Positions 14,971 to 22,032 of a DNA stretch of 22,032 nucleotides are shown piece by piece (position 1 is the first letter of the stretch; each line of letters begins with the position of its first letter). Both the position numbers and the translations under genes were made by a program. The stretch is from Myxococcota bacterium. Its GTDB lineage: Bacteria; Myxococcota_C; UBA6777. The stretch covers positions 1 through 22,032 of the forward strand of contig CAUJFU010000411.1 of NCBI GenBank assembly GCA_963169055.1, in the 5' to 3' direction. The notes below the pieces were generated by a model. The model searched no databases and was not told where the DNA came from. It was given only the letters and a program-made list of their open reading frames with translations.

Positions 14971-17457
14971 TTAAGGAACGAACCAAAAAGCGATCACATC
15001 GGCGTGTGTGGTCTTTAACTTTTGGCCTGTTTTGATCTCATACACGGGGGTACGTTGGCCGCTGGCTTTGTTGTAGAGACCGATATGGAGGCGACCGCTT
15101 CCCGGCTGCCATTCGTTGGTGGTTGGCATGTGCATGATATCGCGGATGTATTCGCCTTCTTTCCACTCGTAGAGAGGGTAGGTGTTGTACACAGGGTCGT
15201 GATCTGCACCCACAAACTGGGGGGTACGTTCGCGGTGTCCGTGAAAAAAGATCTTGTATCCTTTGGGGATTTTTTTTCGGCAGCGGAAGACAAATTCGAC
15301 CACAAGATCATCGCCAAGGCGCACTTCGGGTTTGTGGAAGGTATAGCCCACCCACTCGACGTATTCGCCAAAACGCACGCCCACAGGGGTTTTGACAGGA
15401 AAAGGCTTGGTGGATACATGGTCGCGGGTACTTCCGAGGCGCTCCCAAGGTTTGATATGGGGCGTTTCAGCGGTACGGATCGGGCCGTAGGTGGGCGCAA
15501 ACGGGAAAGAGGGGAGGGGATGATAGAGGACGCGAGAGGACTCCCACAGCCGATAGTTGGGGTAAAAGTGATCGACACGCTTGATCCAATCGCGCAGGAT
15601 CGGTTCGATCTCTTGGCGAGTCCATCGCACAGGGCGATCCTCGCTATCGAGGACGGCGTTGACTTCCAATTCAAAGCCGAGAGTTCGGCGCGCAAAGATC
15701 TTGCGTTGGGGGGTTGCGATCGCAAAGTTCGGTAGGTCGGGGAAACCGTAGCCGTTGATGTGAACATAGTTGTGCGTGCGAGGCTTGAGCAGCGAGACGC
15801 CATCGCTGTAATGCTCGATTGGGAAGTCGACACCGAGCAGATCGAGAAAGGTGGGAAAGATATCCGCGTGGCTTGACACGGCGACGCGCTTGGAGGCTTT
15901 GAGCATCGGGGCATACAAGGCAAAAGCTGTTTGGGTGCGCGAACTGACCAAACGCCGTGAGGCATGGCCGTATTCTCCTGCGTCCCAGAATTCTTCACCG
16001 TGATCGCCGACAAAAGACCACATGAAACGGCCTTGGGATATCTCGGGTTGTGCAGCCTGCAACACCCGCCCGATCTGTCGATCCACAAAAATGCACGAAT
16101 TCCGATAACGATTCCACAAGCCTTCGCGGTATCCGTCGTGGATCACAAGGCTTTGAAAACGGTCGGGCAGAAACGGGCGGAACTTTTGATCTTGGGCTTG
16201 CGATTCATACGGATAATGCGTCGAAACATAGAACAGCACGATCAATAGGGGCTTTTGCTTTTCGGGGGGGAGGCGGCGTTCTTTTTCGAGGGCTTGGATC
16301 GCCATCTCTGTGATCCGCAGATCCGACGAAAGCATCGCTGAATTGTAGGCTTCAAACGATTGCTTGAAGATCTGGATATCGTAATGCTGATCGAAGATCT
16401 TGACCAAAGGCTCGTAGCCTTGCTCTTTGAAAGAGGAGGCCGAAAACGAAAGCAGCCGATAACCGAGCTGTTTGAGCATCAACAGGTTGTGCGGCGTAAG
16501 CGGCTGGCCGTAAAAGGTCGGTCGTTGGTGGCCTGCAAGACCGTACATCAGGCCAAACATCCCTTCCCACGTTTGATGCCCTGTGCTGTAGTGTGCCGAA
16601 GAAGACAAATGCGGATGCTTTTGTAGAAATCGATACATCTGCGGCATATCTTGAGGGTTGAGCATATCTGCGCGCACAGACTCCGACGCGATCAAGAGGA
16701 TGTGCGGCAAAGGTTTTTTGACGTGCTTGGCGGCGGCGAGGGAAAAGGTTTTTCGCGGATAGCGCAGGGCTTTGGCGCGATCGACTAATTTTTTCTTGCG
16801 CAGCACTTGGCCGGGATGTAGCGCGAGGCGCGGGTTAAAGGTTTGATAGCCCGGCAAACGCTCTGTCAGAGATTCCGCCAGTCGCTTGGGCGTCCACGCA
16901 TACCCGATGCCACCCGCCAAAAGAAAAACTCCTGTCCATCCCCACACCCATCCTTGGCGGCGCATGGACACTTGCAACGGTGGGCGAAACCAACGCCACC
17001 AGATCCGACCAAGCAGCCATTGCACCAAAAACACAAACAAAAAGAGGCCGACGAGGAATGTCCCATAAAGCCATGAAAAACCGATGTCTTGCATTCCTTT
17101 CGGATGCAGCAAGACAAGGGTCATCGGATCGTCGAGATGGATGCGCAAGTTCAGAAACAAGACCAGATCGATCACCACCAAGATCAGCGACATCCCGTGT
17201 AAGAAAATCAACAGAGGGCGCCCCACGCCCCACGGCAACGGGTAAAACAACGATCCCGCCAACAACAACGCGCTTTGCCAACAAGCTGCGTACGCAAGTA
17301 CCGAAAGCCATAGACTCGGCTGTTTCAGCGTTTGCGGCGGCATATACAAAAAGAACAACACCACCAAGCAAACAAAGTTGCAATGCAACAAAAAACGCAA
17401 AAAAGAGGTGTAGCCGTAAAACGACCGAGCATCCGTTCTTTCCAACATACGCGACAT
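14971..17457 (-). CDS. YejM/PbgA-like inner-membrane sulfatase-fold protein with C-terminal beta-sandwich domain
   Basis: An 828-residue protein. Five hydrophobic segments (about 22-40, 47-71, 82-104, 129-150, 170-188) precede a periplasmic alkaline-phosphatase/sulfatase-fold domain (about 250-590). The loop after helix 3, VVIDLVLFLNLRIHLDDP, and FGLMYGL resemble E. coli YejM, the cardiolipin/LPS-regulating protein. Unlike YejM, the metal-site residues appear intact: E259 (ASES), T296 (GHQTWEG, likely nucleophile), D485-H486 (GDHGEE) and H498. An active phosphoglycerol- or phosphoethanolamine-type transferase or hydrolase is therefore possible. Residues ~690-805 form an extra domain (RFGEYVEWVGYTF, VRLGDDLVVEF, YPLYEWKEGEYIRD, GRLHIGLYN) like the beta-sandwiches appended to some membrane glycosyltransferases. 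CGAGG lies 6 nt before the ATG. Confidence 0.85.
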   Translation of the reverse strand: MSRMLERTDARSFYGYTSFLRFLLHCNFVCLVVLFFLYMPPQTLKQPSLWLSVLAYAACWQSALLLAGSLFYPLPWGVGRPLLIFLHGMSLILVVIDLVLFLNLRIHLDDPMTLVLLHPKGMQDIGFSWLYGTFLVGLFLFVFLVQWLLGRIWWRWFRPPLQVSMRRQGWVWGWTGVFLLAGGIGYAWTPKRLAESLTERLPGYQTFNPRLALHPGQVLRKKKLVDRAKALRYPRKTFSLAAAKHVKKPLPHILLIASESVRADMLNPQDMPQMYRFLQKHPHLSSSAHYSTGHQTWEGMFGLMYGLAGHQRPTFYGQPLTPHNLLMLKQLGYRLLSFSASSFKEQGYEPLVKIFDQHYDIQIFKQSFEAYNSAMLSSDLRITEMAIQALEKERRLPPEKQKPLLIVLFYVSTHYPYESQAQDQKFRPFLPDRFQSLVIHDGYREGLWNRYRNSCIFVDRQIGRVLQAAQPEISQGRFMWSFVGDHGEEFWDAGEYGHASRRLVSSRTQTAFALYAPMLKASKRVAVSSHADIFPTFLDLLGVDFPIEHYSDGVSLLKPRTHNYVHINGYGFPDLPNFAIATPQRKIFARRTLGFELEVNAVLDSEDRPVRWTRQEIEPILRDWIKRVDHFYPNYRLWESSRVLYHPLPSFPFAPTYGPIRTAETPHIKPWERLGSTRDHVSTKPFPVKTPVGVRFGEYVEWVGYTFHKPEVRLGDDLVVEFVFRCRKKIPKGYKIFFHGHRERTPQFVGADHDPVYNTYPLYEWKEGEYIRDIMHMPTTNEWQPGSGRLHIGLYNKASGQRTPVYEIKTGQKLKTTHADVIAFWFVP

Positions 17458-17907
17458 TTATAACCTCGAAAATGACGAGCCTTTAAGAAAAGAAAAAGTC
17501 CAACACGATACGATCGGTGTTCGCGTCTCGTGGGGCAAGCGCGAAGGCCGCGTATCATACAGGAGCCACGCGGTGGACAAAAGCCCCGTGTTCGCACCTC
17601 TCCAAGCGAGAGCGCCGTTGGTTTGAAAAACAGTGGTCTTTTCGCCAAACACGGGGTCAAGGGAGCCGCGCTCCCTTGTGGGGTGTGGGGCAAAGCTCCG
17701 CGATGCTAACGAAATGCGTCGTTCCTATCATAAAAACGCTGCGAAAAGACACAAGTCCATCACCACAACGCCACAGAGCACACAAGAGCCCGCCCTTCCC
17801 TAAGCGCGAGCCTTTGGATAGACTTCGCCGACGAGTCATCGGTGTGATCGACTTGTTGGGAGACGATGCTTCGTATGGCGCGACTGTTTTCTTGGGAGGT
17901 GTACGAT
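17458..17907. other. Divergent intergenic region between the YejM-like and ceramidase genes
   Basis: 450 bp without a credible gene. It must carry promoters for both flanking genes, but I see no convincing -35/-10 pair. TATCATA at 17553 and 17726 are at best isolated -10-like hexamers. Copy C of the dispersed repeat occupies the middle. GTGTTCGCGTCTCG...CAAGCGCGA at about 17518-17544 looks like a partial extra copy of the block at 17588-17611. The frames that run through it on both strands only translate the repeat. Confidence 0.5.
17579..17690 (+). repeat. Dispersed intergenic repeat, copy C
   Basis: It has the same block order as copy A: AAAAGCCCCGTGTT, GTTGGTTTGAAAAAC, ACGGGGTCAAGGG, hairpin, GTGGGGTGTGGGG. 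Here the hairpin is AAGGGAGC (17659-17666), loop CGC, GCTCCCTT (17670-17677), perfectly paired although the inner bases differ from copy A on both arms. CCCCGTGTT at the 5' end is the exact complement of AACACGGGG about 65 bp on, so the whole element can fold on itself. It ends about 220 bp before the ceramidase start. Confidence 0.8.
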
Positions 17908-20583
17908 ATGCGTTTGATGTTGTTGATCTTTTGGATGGCCTTCGCGCTTTTTCTGCCGATGTGGGGATGCCCCAACAACGGTGGCCAAGAAGCCGTTTCT
18001 GAGATGACGCAAGATGGCGGTGACAAGGCGCAATGCGTCGCCCCGCGAGAATGTAGTGGCGATTGCGTCGGCGGAAAGTGTGTTCCGACCAACCCATGCG
18101 CCAAACTCGCCGACTGTGCGGCAGACAAGATGTGCTACAAAGGCCGCTGTGTCTCGCGTTGTGAACTCGATACAGATTGTCCGAAAGCATACGTCTGCGC
18201 AGACGGGCAATGCCATCAACCCGTATGGAAGACAGGTACGCCTCCCCATCCTGCGGGGGCTACACCCAAACCCCTTCAAGCGGGCCTTGGGATCGCCCCT
18301 TTGGATATGCCGCTTGGGATCTCGATGGCGGGATATGGCGGACGTCTCGGAAAGATCAGCCCTTATGCCGAAGCCCTTTCTGCTTCGGATGCCCAATATG
18401 ATCGCTTTTTTGTCAAAGTCCTTGCGCTCGACGATGGCGTTCGTCGGCTGTTTTTGGTGCGCAGCCCGATGTGTTGGGTCTCGGACTTTCTCTATACACA
18501 GATCGTACAATATGTCATCGAAAAGACGGGGACGGATATCTCAGACGGGCTGATCATCACCGCAACGCACACACATTCGGGCCCTGCGCGCTTTTGGTAT
18601 CTATTGCCCGAACTCAAGCTCGGTGTGCTTGGCTATGGAAACTTCTTGCCCGAAGCCTTTCGCCGCAACGTGGTCTCCTTTGGTGAGGCGATCATCGCTG
18701 CCAATAAAGCCCTCCAGCCCGCTCGTTTCGGCTACACCATCGACAATAACTTCGATCCCGAAGATCGCATCTTCCGAGATCGACGGGGTGCATCGCCCAA
18801 AGAAAAGCAGCCCGTCTTGTTGGTGATGCGTGTGGACAAGCAAGATGGCAGCCCGTTGGCTGCGCTGGTCAGCTTTCCTATGCACGGAACGGCGGTCTCT
18901 TCCAAGAAGTTTGCGCTGACCCAAGATGCCGCAGGCGGCGTCGAATTGGAGATCGAAGACTTCTTTGAGCAGCGTCTCAACAAGCGCGTGGAAGCCTTCT
19001 TTATGCAAGGCCCTGCGGGCGATGTCTCTCCTGCGGGGGATCACCTCGAACATGAAGAAGTTCAAAAGCTCCAGATCATCGGGCATCTGGCCGCAAAGCA
19101 TGCGTGGTCGCTCTACGAAAAGATCCAGCCCAAAGAAGATATCCGTCTGGATGTGGTCAACAAACGCATCGGGATCTCGCGTGCTTTAATCGGCTACAAA
19201 GAAGACGAGTTTTACGAAGACAAAAACGGACAAAAAAAGCCCTACCGCTTCGGCGCGCTGCAATGCGCCACCCTCGAATACGATTACCAAAAAGCTCCCG
19301 AAAAACGCCACCAAGACGGAAAGTTAAGCTGTGGCCTTGTGGCCGAATTCATCAACAATGGCGCTCCGATACCGCAGTTCTCCAAAACGCACTTGACCGC
19401 AGCGCGTATCGGCGATCTCACGCTGGCGACCTTCCCGGGCGAGGTGACTTCTTTTCTGGCGATCCGTCTGCGCAAAGCGCTTCAAGAACAAAGCAGCGAA
19501 AAGATCAAAGATATCATCACGCTCGGCTATTCGCAGGACCACCACTTTTATCTGCTCGAAGAACAGGACTGGTGGCGCGGTGGCTACGAAAGCTCCATGA
19601 ATATCTGGGGACCGCGCTTTGGCGAATACCTTCTTCAACAGGTGACGGCCCTCACCTTGCAGCTTGCCCAAGAGACCAAGCCTGATAACAAAACAGACTT
19701 TCTCCCGCAAGACTTTTTCAATATCGATCTGACGCCGACCGTTCCGCGTGAAAAGACCCCCCAAGCCGGCCAGATCGTCACCCAACCCCCCAAGACCTAC
19801 CGCCGCCTTGATCCGCCGTTCACCTTCACCCTCTCGGGCGGATTTAGCGGCATAGACAATCCCGTCGTGGTCTTGCAACGACAAGAAGGTGCAGACTTTA
19901 AGGATGTCATTCGCACAGCTGGGCGTTTGTATGATGATGGTGGGTTTCGTTTGGTGATGCGCTTTGAGAAAAAAGACGATCGTTGGCTTTATCATTTTGA
20001 TTTTGAGGAGTTGCAAGACTTTCCGCTTGGCACCTATCGCTTTTCCATCCGTGGAAATCAATGGGACGGCGAAAAGATCATCCCCTACGAGGTGAAGTCC
20101 GATGCTTTTTCGGTGGTTGCTTCCGATCAGATCCGCATCCAAGACGTCAAGCTCGAAGGCAAGGCCCTCTCCGCTATCGTCGGATATCCCCCAAGCACCA
20201 ACGATGACGGAAAATCGCCCTTTGCAAAGCTCGAACGTGTCGGCCATCGCTTGCGATCACCACTCACCTTTTGGGACGCCATCAGCCCCATCACACAACA
20301 AATCGACCAAGTATCGGGCAAGATCATCGTCACGCAACAAGGCAAGTCCGTTCTCTCTCTCTCCATCGCAAACCTCCCCGCCCCCCAAGAAGCCGATGTC
20401 ACCGTGAGACTCTCGCGTGATGCACAAGGCCAAACCACCCAACGCACCCGAAAAACACAAGCCTCCAAGATCACCCAAGACCTCGGACAGATCGCCCCCG
20501 GGATCTATGAGATCGCTATCGAGATCTCCGATGCCTTCGGAAATACAGGAAAAACCACCCCCGTCTCTCTCGAAGTCAAATAG
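17908..20583 (+). CDS. Secreted neutral/alkaline ceramidase-family lipoprotein
   Basis: An 891-residue protein. A signal peptide ends in MWG-C21, a plausible though imperfect lipobox. A Cys-rich segment (43-102) with spaced C-x-G-x-C and D-x-D-C-P motifs follows, then the neutral ceramidase fold from about 125: AGLGIAPLDMPLGISMAGYG, ATHTHSGP (219-226, zinc histidines), SFPMHGTAV (322-330, H326) and GDVSP (371-375), where S374 matches the serine nucleophile of the GDVSPN motif. Zinc-dependent ceramidases cleave the amide bond of ceramide to sphingosine and fatty acid. After about residue 640 come beta-rich Ig-like domains, the first (FTFTLSGGFSGIDNP) typical of the family and the last ~190 residues extra. 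GGAGG lies 8 nt before the ATG at 17908. Related amides are possible substrates. Confidence 0.9.
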   Translation: MRLMLLIFWMAFALFLPMWGCPNNGGQEAVSEMTQDGGDKAQCVAPRECSGDCVGGKCVPTNPCAKLADCAADKMCYKGRCVSRCELDTDCPKAYVCADGQCHQPVWKTGTPPHPAGATPKPLQAGLGIAPLDMPLGISMAGYGGRLGKISPYAEALSASDAQYDRFFVKVLALDDGVRRLFLVRSPMCWVSDFLYTQIVQYVIEKTGTDISDGLIITATHTHSGPARFWYLLPELKLGVLGYGNFLPEAFRRNVVSFGEAIIAANKALQPARFGYTIDNNFDPEDRIFRDRRGASPKEKQPVLLVMRVDKQDGSPLAALVSFPMHGTAVSSKKFALTQDAAGGVELEIEDFFEQRLNKRVEAFFMQGPAGDVSPAGDHLEHEEVQKLQIIGHLAAKHAWSLYEKIQPKEDIRLDVVNKRIGISRALIGYKEDEFYEDKNGQKKPYRFGALQCATLEYDYQKAPEKRHQDGKLSCGLVAEFINNGAPIPQFSKTHLTAARIGDLTLATFPGEVTSFLAIRLRKALQEQSSEKIKDIITLGYSQDHHFYLLEEQDWWRGGYESSMNIWGPRFGEYLLQQVTALTLQLAQETKPDNKTDFLPQDFFNIDLTPTVPREKTPQAGQIVTQPPKTYRRLDPPFTFTLSGGFSGIDNPVVVLQRQEGADFKDVIRTAGRLYDDGGFRLVMRFEKKDDRWLYHFDFEELQDFPLGTYRFSIRGNQWDGEKIIPYEVKSDAFSVVASDQIRIQDVKLEGKALSAIVGYPPSTNDDGKSPFAKLERVGHRLRSPLTFWDAISPITQQIDQVSGKIIVTQQGKSVLSLSIANLPAPQEADVTVRLSRDAQGQTTQRTRKTQASKITQDLGQIAPGIYEIAIEISDAFGNTGKTTPVSLEVK

Positions 20584-20593
20584 CCGCCGACTT

Positions 20594-20687
20594 ATACGAT
20601 ATCCGAGAGATGTGTCCGAGTATTCGCCCCCTGTGGCTGCCCAAGAACAGGGCAGTTACAGCGGATCGCCTATCTCAGATATCGTAT
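20594..20687. repeat. Repeat element between convergent genes, copy 2
   Basis: The ends ATACGATATCCGAGA (20594-20608) and TCTCAGATATCGTAT (20673-20687) form an inverted repeat with one mismatch. Inside lies the 27-bp core CCCCCTGTGGCTGCCCAA plus GAACAGGGC (20627-20653), identical to copy 1 at 1726 except for two bases. The right half overlaps the last codons of menH, encoding its C-terminal ISEIGDPL. Confidence 0.7.
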
Positions 20688-21453
20688 GATGCAGCACGTC
20701 CAAAAAACGAGATGGATCTTGCCAAGGTAGCCGATGCCCGAGGCCCTCCATTCGCAACGTGCGGATGCCCTGCGCAAGAAATGCGGCCTCTTCGGTCAGT
20801 TGGCAAAACTTCGTATCCTCCGCGCCCACCAACCAATAAAGTTTGTGGCGAACTCCGCTCAGCTTAGGCAAGAGGTAGTCTTGATTGCCTAAAGACCAAA
20901 CCTCTAACGCTCTTGCTAAAGATTCTCTGTCGAAATCGCTTTCTTGGCGCAATGGACGCTGATCAGCTCGCCCCCCAAAGACGCTTTGTTGATCCCACGC
21001 TTGCATCAACGTATCCCAATCCATCGTCCGAAAGCGGGCCGCCCACTGTGCGTCATGTTGTTTGCGGGCCTCTCGGGCTGCTTGATCGCGTAGCCCGTAG
21101 TGTGCCGAGATGATCATCGCACCTGCCCATAAGTCGGGCTGTTCGAGCAATGCGTGTAATGCCAACCGCCCCCCCATCGAATAACCCACCAAGATCCGCG
21201 CCTCCTGTGTGCTTTGCGCGACTTCTTGGCAAAAGCGCCGCGCCCAAGCTCTCAGACTTTGCGTCTGCTCGGCTTGCCCCTTGGCATCGAGACTTTGGGC
21301 CTGCTCGATGAGGATTTTCGGTGTATGATTTTGTGTCGGCCAACAAGAAGGACTCTGCCATCGGACCCACGGCATGGTTTGCCGAAGATCCTCTTCGACG
21401 AATCTCCAATCGCTCGGCTGTCCCAAAAATCCATGCAAACCAAAAACTTCCAT
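20656..21453 (-). CDS. menH: SHCHC synthase (MenH), alpha/beta hydrolase
   Basis: A 265-residue alpha/beta-hydrolase that eliminates pyruvate from SEPHCHC to give SHCHC, between MenD and MenC. LHGFLGQPSDW (6-16) is the MenH-type oxyanion segment, GYSMGGRLAL (90-99) the nucleophile elbow with S92, and D213 (GAEDTKF) and H240 (GLGHRLPW) complete the triad. The length is close to the family norm of ~250-270. ATG 21453 has GGAG 9 nt ahead; a TTG at 21468 would place that site inside the gene. It is the only early men gene not in the plus-strand cluster, 5.7 kb away and inverted. Its last codons are made from a repeat element, so its original C-terminus may have been altered. Confidence 0.9.
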   Translation of the reverse strand: MEVFGLHGFLGQPSDWRFVEEDLRQTMPWVRWQSPSCWPTQNHTPKILIEQAQSLDAKGQAEQTQSLRAWARRFCQEVAQSTQEARILVGYSMGGRLALHALLEQPDLWAGAMIISAHYGLRDQAAREARKQHDAQWAARFRTMDWDTLMQAWDQQSVFGGRADQRPLRQESDFDRESLARALEVWSLGNQDYLLPKLSGVRHKLYWLVGAEDTKFCQLTEEAAFLAQGIRTLRMEGLGHRLPWQDPSRFLDVLHHTISEIGDPL

Positions 21454-21549
21454 CTTTTCTTGCTCCAAGCTGTTCTTCTGTCTTGCTTTTTTCGCGCCGC
21501 CCTTACATCTTAAAAACTTTCCGCTGTCTCACATCAAAGGAGTTATGTC

Positions 21550-22032
21550 ATGGCCCGTGTATCGCTTCGATGGATGGTTGGGGTATGGATTCTGTTCTTT
21601 GCCGAAATGGGCCTCTTGCAAACAGCCGTTGCTTGGGCTGAATCGCTGAAGAATCGGCCCGTTTCTCCTTCGTCTCGTGCTGCTGCTCTTACGCAAATCT
21701 GTATGCCAAGCCCGCCCACTTCGCGTAAACCGCGACGGCTTCAATCGCCCAAACACCGAGGAACTGGTGCAAAAAAGCGCGGACGGAAAGCCTCAAAGAA
21801 GCGGCATTTGATGATGTGGACGGTGCGGGGTCGTTATGCCACGCACACCTTGCTTGGTTCGATCCACATCCTGCCCAAAGGATTCTTTCCGCTCGATCCC
21901 AAGATCGAACGGGCTTTTCAACAAGCCGTCGCCATCGCAGTGGAGGCCGATATCCACAACATCAACGTCGTGAGTGCGACGTGGCAGATCCTCCAATTGG
22001 GGACGTATTGCGGGATCAATCCTTTTTGTTCG
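21550..22032 (+). CDS. TraB/GumN-family protein, 5' part
   Basis: The gene runs off the window; 161 codons are visible. A hydrophobic N-terminus (WMVGVWILFFAEMGLLQTAVAWA) looks like a signal peptide with cleavage after about residue 28-31. A very basic linker (RKPRRLQSPKHR, KKRGRKASKKRH) follows to about residue 91. The start of the TraB/GumN fold comes next: TLLGSIHILPKGFFPLDPKI, then AVAIAVEADIH. The GxxH motif (GSIH) is the family's metal-binding signature, related to TIKI metalloproteases. Function in bacteria is poorly defined; a secreted or periplasmic metallo-enzyme is the best inference. AAAGGAG lies 7 nt before the ATG and decides it. CTGTCTC (21524-21530) just upstream resembles the pyrimidine tract before menB and the acyl-CoA dehydrogenase. 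Confidence 0.82.
   Translation, partial: MARVSLRWMVGVWILFFAEMGLLQTAVAWAESLKNRPVSPSSRAAALTQICMPSPPTSRKPRRLQSPKHRGTGAKKRGRKASKKRHLMMWTVRGRYATHTLLGSIHILPKGFFPLDPKIERAFQQAVAIAVEADIHNINVVSATWQILQLGTYCGINPFCS

Noticed and set aside
17517-18002. Plus-strand frame upstream of the ceramidase
   Set aside because: It translates repeat copy C and then overlaps the signal-peptide region of the ceramidase in another frame.

Overview
The window looks like part of a chromosome from a Gram-negative, menaquinone-respiring bacterium. A five-helix YejM/PbgA-like inner-membrane protein and a lipoprotein point to an outer membrane. The Cys-rich 'C-x-G-x-C' module of that lipoprotein is a style common in Myxococcota and related deltaproteobacterial lineages such as Bradymonadia; this taxonomic guess rests on gene style only. 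Base composition is moderately GC-rich and even, and I see no transposase, phage, tRNA, rRNA or CRISPR.

Layout. 1-303: C-terminal end of a protein with an extreme His-rich then Gly/Cys-rich metal-binding tail. 525-1682: short/branched-chain acyl-CoA dehydrogenase. 1834-3708 (minus): aspartate ammonia-lyase fused behind a cyclic-nucleotide-binding domain, preceded on the same strand by an ArsR-type regulator (3998-4360). 4748-14953 (plus): a nearly complete menaquinone cluster, menB, DAHP synthase, menG, menF, menD, menA, menC, menE. 14971-17457 (minus): YejM-like membrane phosphatase/sulfatase-fold protein that ends 17 bp from menE. 17908-20583 (plus): secreted neutral-ceramidase lipoprotein. 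20656-21453 (minus): menH, the missing SHCHC synthase, separated from the rest of the pathway. 21550 to the end: start of a TraB/GumN-family protein.

How it works together. DAHP synthase feeds the shikimate pathway toward chorismate. MenF, MenD, MenH, MenC, MenE and MenB convert chorismate to DHNA-CoA, MenA prenylates DHNA and MenG methylates the product. Only the DHNA-CoA thioesterase step is not visible here. The acyl-CoA dehydrogenase and aspartase are catabolic enzymes whose electrons and fumarate could feed a menaquinone-based chain (inference). The YejM-like protein and the ceramidase form a divergent pair that suggests envelope lipid handling.

Unexplained structure. Two intergenic repeat families occur. 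One carries a GGGGTGTGGG-linked hairpin and sits upstream of the acyl-CoA dehydrogenase, menB and the ceramidase. In the first two it has identical 38-nt spacing to a pyrimidine tract just before the ribosome binding site. The other lies between convergent gene pairs at 1.7 kb and 20.6 kb. Short tandem duplications recur inside and between the men genes. The 5' end of menF shows signs of a reading-frame problem.
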